From: Euryarchaeota archaeon UBA258
GTDB taxonomy: Archaea > Thermoplasmatota > Poseidoniia > Poseidoniales > Poseidoniaceae
Length of the DNA: 24,637 nucleotides
Direction: 5' to 3'
Assembly (NCBI GenBank): GCA_002502605.1
Contig: DAPR01000014.1
Span: 1-24,637, forward strand
The first letter of the stretch is position 1, and the number at the start of each line of letters is the position of its first letter. The notes under the pieces were generated by a model. That model was not told the origin of the DNA, ran no database searches, and saw only the letters and a list, made by a program, of their open reading frames with translations. Both the position numbers and the translations under genes were made by a program. Below are positions 22,918 to 24,637 of this stretch, one piece after another.

Positions 22918-24297
22918 ATGTTGTACACTCACACCACTCAAGTCCCTGACGATGTCAAAACCACATTTGATTGGCATGAGCATAAGGGATCTTTCCGTCG
23001 ACTGATGCCGCCATGGGAGAACGTCGAAGAAGTCCGCTCAGACCCAACATTGGAAGACGGTTCCGAACGCATCTTTCGCTTCCCTATGGGACCAATTAAG
23101 TTGCAATGGATCGCACGTCACAAGGGGTACAATCCTCCACATGCGTTTGAAGATGACATGATCAAAGGACCATTCAAATCTTGGCATCACGTTCATGCTT
23201 TTGTTGAAAATGACGACGGGACCTGCAGGGTCGAAGACACGGTCAATTTCAGTGTCCCACTCGGCGCTCTCGGGCGCCTCGTTGCTGGCCGAAGCATCCA
23301 CAAGCGCATACATCGGATGTTCACCGCAAGAGGAAATCGATTGACACGTGACATTGCAAGGCACAAGGAATTCAAACACCTGGCGCGCAAGAAAATCCTC
23401 ATCGCTGGTTCCTCTGGCCTGATTGGAAGGCAACTCGTCGCCTTCCTCGACACTGGAGGGCATGAAGTATGGCGACTGGTCCGAAGGACACCAAAGAAGG
23501 GGGCTCAAGAACTGCAATGGGATCCTGCGAACGGCACCCTTGATGCTTCTTCTGTGGAAGGTTTTGACGCCGTGATCCATTTGGGCGGCGCCGGTATTGG
23601 TGACAAACGATGGAGCAAAGCTCGCATGAAACTGATTAAAACGAGCAGAACTGAAAGCACAGCATTGCTCGCAAAGACCCTCGCATCGCTAAAGAAAAAG
23701 CCTGAAGTGTTCTTGGTTGCAAGCGCTATTGGATTCTATGGCAACCGTGGTGATGAAGAACTCACCGAAGCATCCTCTCCGGGCGAAGGGTTTCTCTCTG
23801 AAACCTGTATTGCTTGGGAAGCTGCTGCTCAACCTGCAAAGGATGCAGGCATCCGCACTCTCCACTCGAGGACGGCAGGGATCGTCTTAGATGCCACAGG
23901 CGGGGGATTGGGCACAATGCTCCTACCGGCCAAGATGGGAGCGGGCGGACCGATTGGTCGAGGCAAACAGTGGCTTTCTTGGATCTCAATGGACGATGAA
24001 ATCTATGCTATGCATCACTTGTTGATGACTGAGGCGTGCGAAGGTGCGTACAACCTAGCCGCACCTGAAGCCGTGCGTCAAAAGAAATTCGCCAAGGTGT
24101 TGGGCAAAGTGCTTCGACGTCCCGCCTTCATCCCGACACCACCATTTGGAGTTTGGATTCTGTTCGGTAAAATGGGTGTCACATTGACCACTGACAGTGG
24201 TAGAGTGGCCCCGACTCGACTGCAAGAACTCGGCTACAGGTTCGAGCACAGCACGCTCGAACCGGCCCTGCGAGACACTCTAGGCATGTGGCGTTGA
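22918..24297 (+). CDS. SRPBCC-SDR fusion protein (TIGR01777 family epimerase)
   Basis: A 459-residue fusion. Residues 1-150 look like a SRPBCC/START-like ligand-binding domain (YTHTTQVPDDVKTTFDWHEH, PPWENVEEV, KSWHHVHAF, then a charged helix RSIHKRIHRMF). Residues 157-459 are an atypical short-chain dehydrogenase/epimerase of the TIGR01777 type: KKILIAGSSGLIG (158-170, dinucleotide loop), GFDAVIHLGGAGIGDKRW, and ASAIGFYGNRGDEELTE, where the catalytic YxxxK reads YGNR. Family members elsewhere include YfcH, with unclear substrates. The start is ATG 22918, seven bases after GGGAGG, rather than TTG 22897. The gene starts 17 bases after the class II photolyase stop, as in light-induced bacterial clusters pairing an SDR with a photolyase. 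Confidence 0.9.
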   Translation: MLYTHTTQVPDDVKTTFDWHEHKGSFRRLMPPWENVEEVRSDPTLEDGSERIFRFPMGPIKLQWIARHKGYNPPHAFEDDMIKGPFKSWHHVHAFVENDDGTCRVEDTVNFSVPLGALGRLVAGRSIHKRIHRMFTARGNRLTRDIARHKEFKHLARKKILIAGSSGLIGRQLVAFLDTGGHEVWRLVRRTPKKGAQELQWDPANGTLDASSVEGFDAVIHLGGAGIGDKRWSKARMKLIKTSRTESTALLAKTLASLKKKPEVFLVASAIGFYGNRGDEELTEASSPGEGFLSETCIAWEAAAQPAKDAGIRTLHSRTAGIVLDATGGGLGTMLLPAKMGAGGPIGRGKQWLSWISMDDEIYAMHHLLMTEACEGAYNLAAPEAVRQKKFAKVLGKVLRRPAFIPTPPFGVWILFGKMGVTLTTDSGRVAPTRLQELGYRFEHSTLEPALRDTLGMWR

Positions 24298-24326
24298 CAC
24301 CGTCACGTCGTCTGAGTACCCCTAAA

Positions 24327-24350
24327 TTTTTCTTTACAGATTGAATTTTT
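24327..24350 (+). terminator. T-tract terminator after the photolyase-SDR operon
   Basis: Two runs of five T (24327-24331 and 24346-24350) follow the SDR stop by 30 bases. No stem precedes them, which fits archaeal T-rich termination. Confidence 0.5.
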
Positions 24351-24362
24351 AGAATTACATCT

Positions 24363-24394
24363 TCAACCAATTTGGTTACAGCCCACCTGGTTGA
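24363..24394. repeat. Nested inverted repeats between convergent genes
   Basis: TCAACCA (24363-24369) pairs with TGGTTGA (24388-24394). A competing hairpin, AACCAA-t-TTGGTT, sits at 24365-24377. They lie between the SDR and the convergent membrane-protein gene and may help end transcription. Confidence 0.4.
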
Positions 24395-24405
24395 TGGCTT
24401 TGAAT

Positions 24406-24633
24406 CTAGGATGACATTTCAATGGCTTCTAAACCCTTGATTTTGGCTGATCGGTTGTTCTGGAAAAGACAACGAGCGACCATTAATCCAGAAAGAACAA
24501 GTGAAGCAAGCATCACCTGTCCAATCAAATCGTAGTCAGCGTTGACAATGCCACCATCCAACAAAAGGAAGTCCAATGAGAGAAATGCACCGGCAATCAT
24601 GAGCGGTATGGACCCGTTGTTCGTGAGGGTCAA
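24406..24633 (-). CDS. Small membrane protein, start possibly outside the window
   Basis: About 75 residues in the visible frame, with two hydrophobic helices: LMIAGAFLSLDFLLL (11-25) and LIGQVMLASLVLSGLMVARCLF (36-57). A short polar C-terminus (QNNRSAKIKGLEAIEMSS) follows. I do not recognise it. The visible start is TTG 24633; ATG 24600 would cut into the first helix. No in-frame stop is seen between 24633 and the window edge, so the true start may lie further upstream. It converges with the SDR gene across a spacer holding T-tracts and inverted repeats. Confidence 0.5.
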   Translation of the reverse strand: MTLTNNGSIPLMIAGAFLSLDFLLLDGGIVNADYDLIGQVMLASLVLSGLMVARCLFQNNRSAKIKGLEAIEMSS

Positions 24634-24637
24634 TTGA

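Overview
The window most likely comes from a photic-zone marine archaeon close to Marine Group II (Candidatus Poseidoniales, Thermoplasmatota). That is an inference from gene content, since no rRNA gene is present. Archaeal markers are an Orc1/Cdc6 replication initiator, an archaeal-type phosphopantetheine adenylyltransferase fused to a DUF359 GTP-dependent dephospho-CoA kinase, a TrmB-family regulator, and TATA-like boxes about 25 bases before several start codons, which suggests leaderless transcripts. These sit beside genes of bacterial flavour: an endonuclease VIII, two photolyases of different classes, an SDR and a FAD oxidoreductase. Genes are tightly packed, with frequent ATGA stop/start overlaps. 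I found no tRNA, rRNA, CRISPR array, insertion sequence or prophage, and no gene-free stretch above 300 bases.

Layout. (1) 3-4558, minus strand: adenosylhomocysteinase, then a DegT-type aminotransferase, a TupA-like ATP-grasp protein and a dienelactone-hydrolase-like enzyme. The last three look like a small surface-polysaccharide or small-molecule module. (2) 4662-7781: a small putative winged-helix protein divergent from a large orphan protein with an N-terminal winged helix. They are separated by a 273-base spacer with an operator-like set of repeats. (3) 7914-10305, plus strand: a small orphan, the CoA-biosynthesis fusion and a family 2 glycosyltransferase, chained by ATGA overlaps. (4) 10316-13240, minus strand: a four-helix membrane protein, Orc1/Cdc6, and an RNase Z-like metallo-hydrolase. 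The A/T-rich spacer upstream of cdc6 is a candidate replication origin, though its T-tracts could equally be a terminator. (5) 13323-14150: Nei-type DNA glycosylase. (6) 14152-24297: a photorepair, redox and flavin locus. (7) 24406 to the end: a small membrane protein.

The photorepair locus is the most striking part. A leaderless peroxiredoxin promoter reads into an apparent five-gene minus-strand operon: peroxiredoxin, TrmB-like regulator, UbiB-like kinase, FAD oxidoreductase, and an iron-sulfur bacterial-type photolyase. Next to it, a divergent promoter pair drives GTP cyclohydrolase II on one side. On the other it drives a three-gene operon: Nudix hydrolase, class II photolyase, SRPBCC-SDR fusion. 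GTP cyclohydrolase II starts the riboflavin pathway. That pathway gives the FAD both photolyases need, and the lumazine that serves as antenna in the iron-sulfur photolyase family. Together with the nearby Nei glycosylase, the region reads as a light and oxidative-damage island in which cofactor supply, repair and a possible redox regulator sit together. The joint regulation is an inference from layout and is untested.
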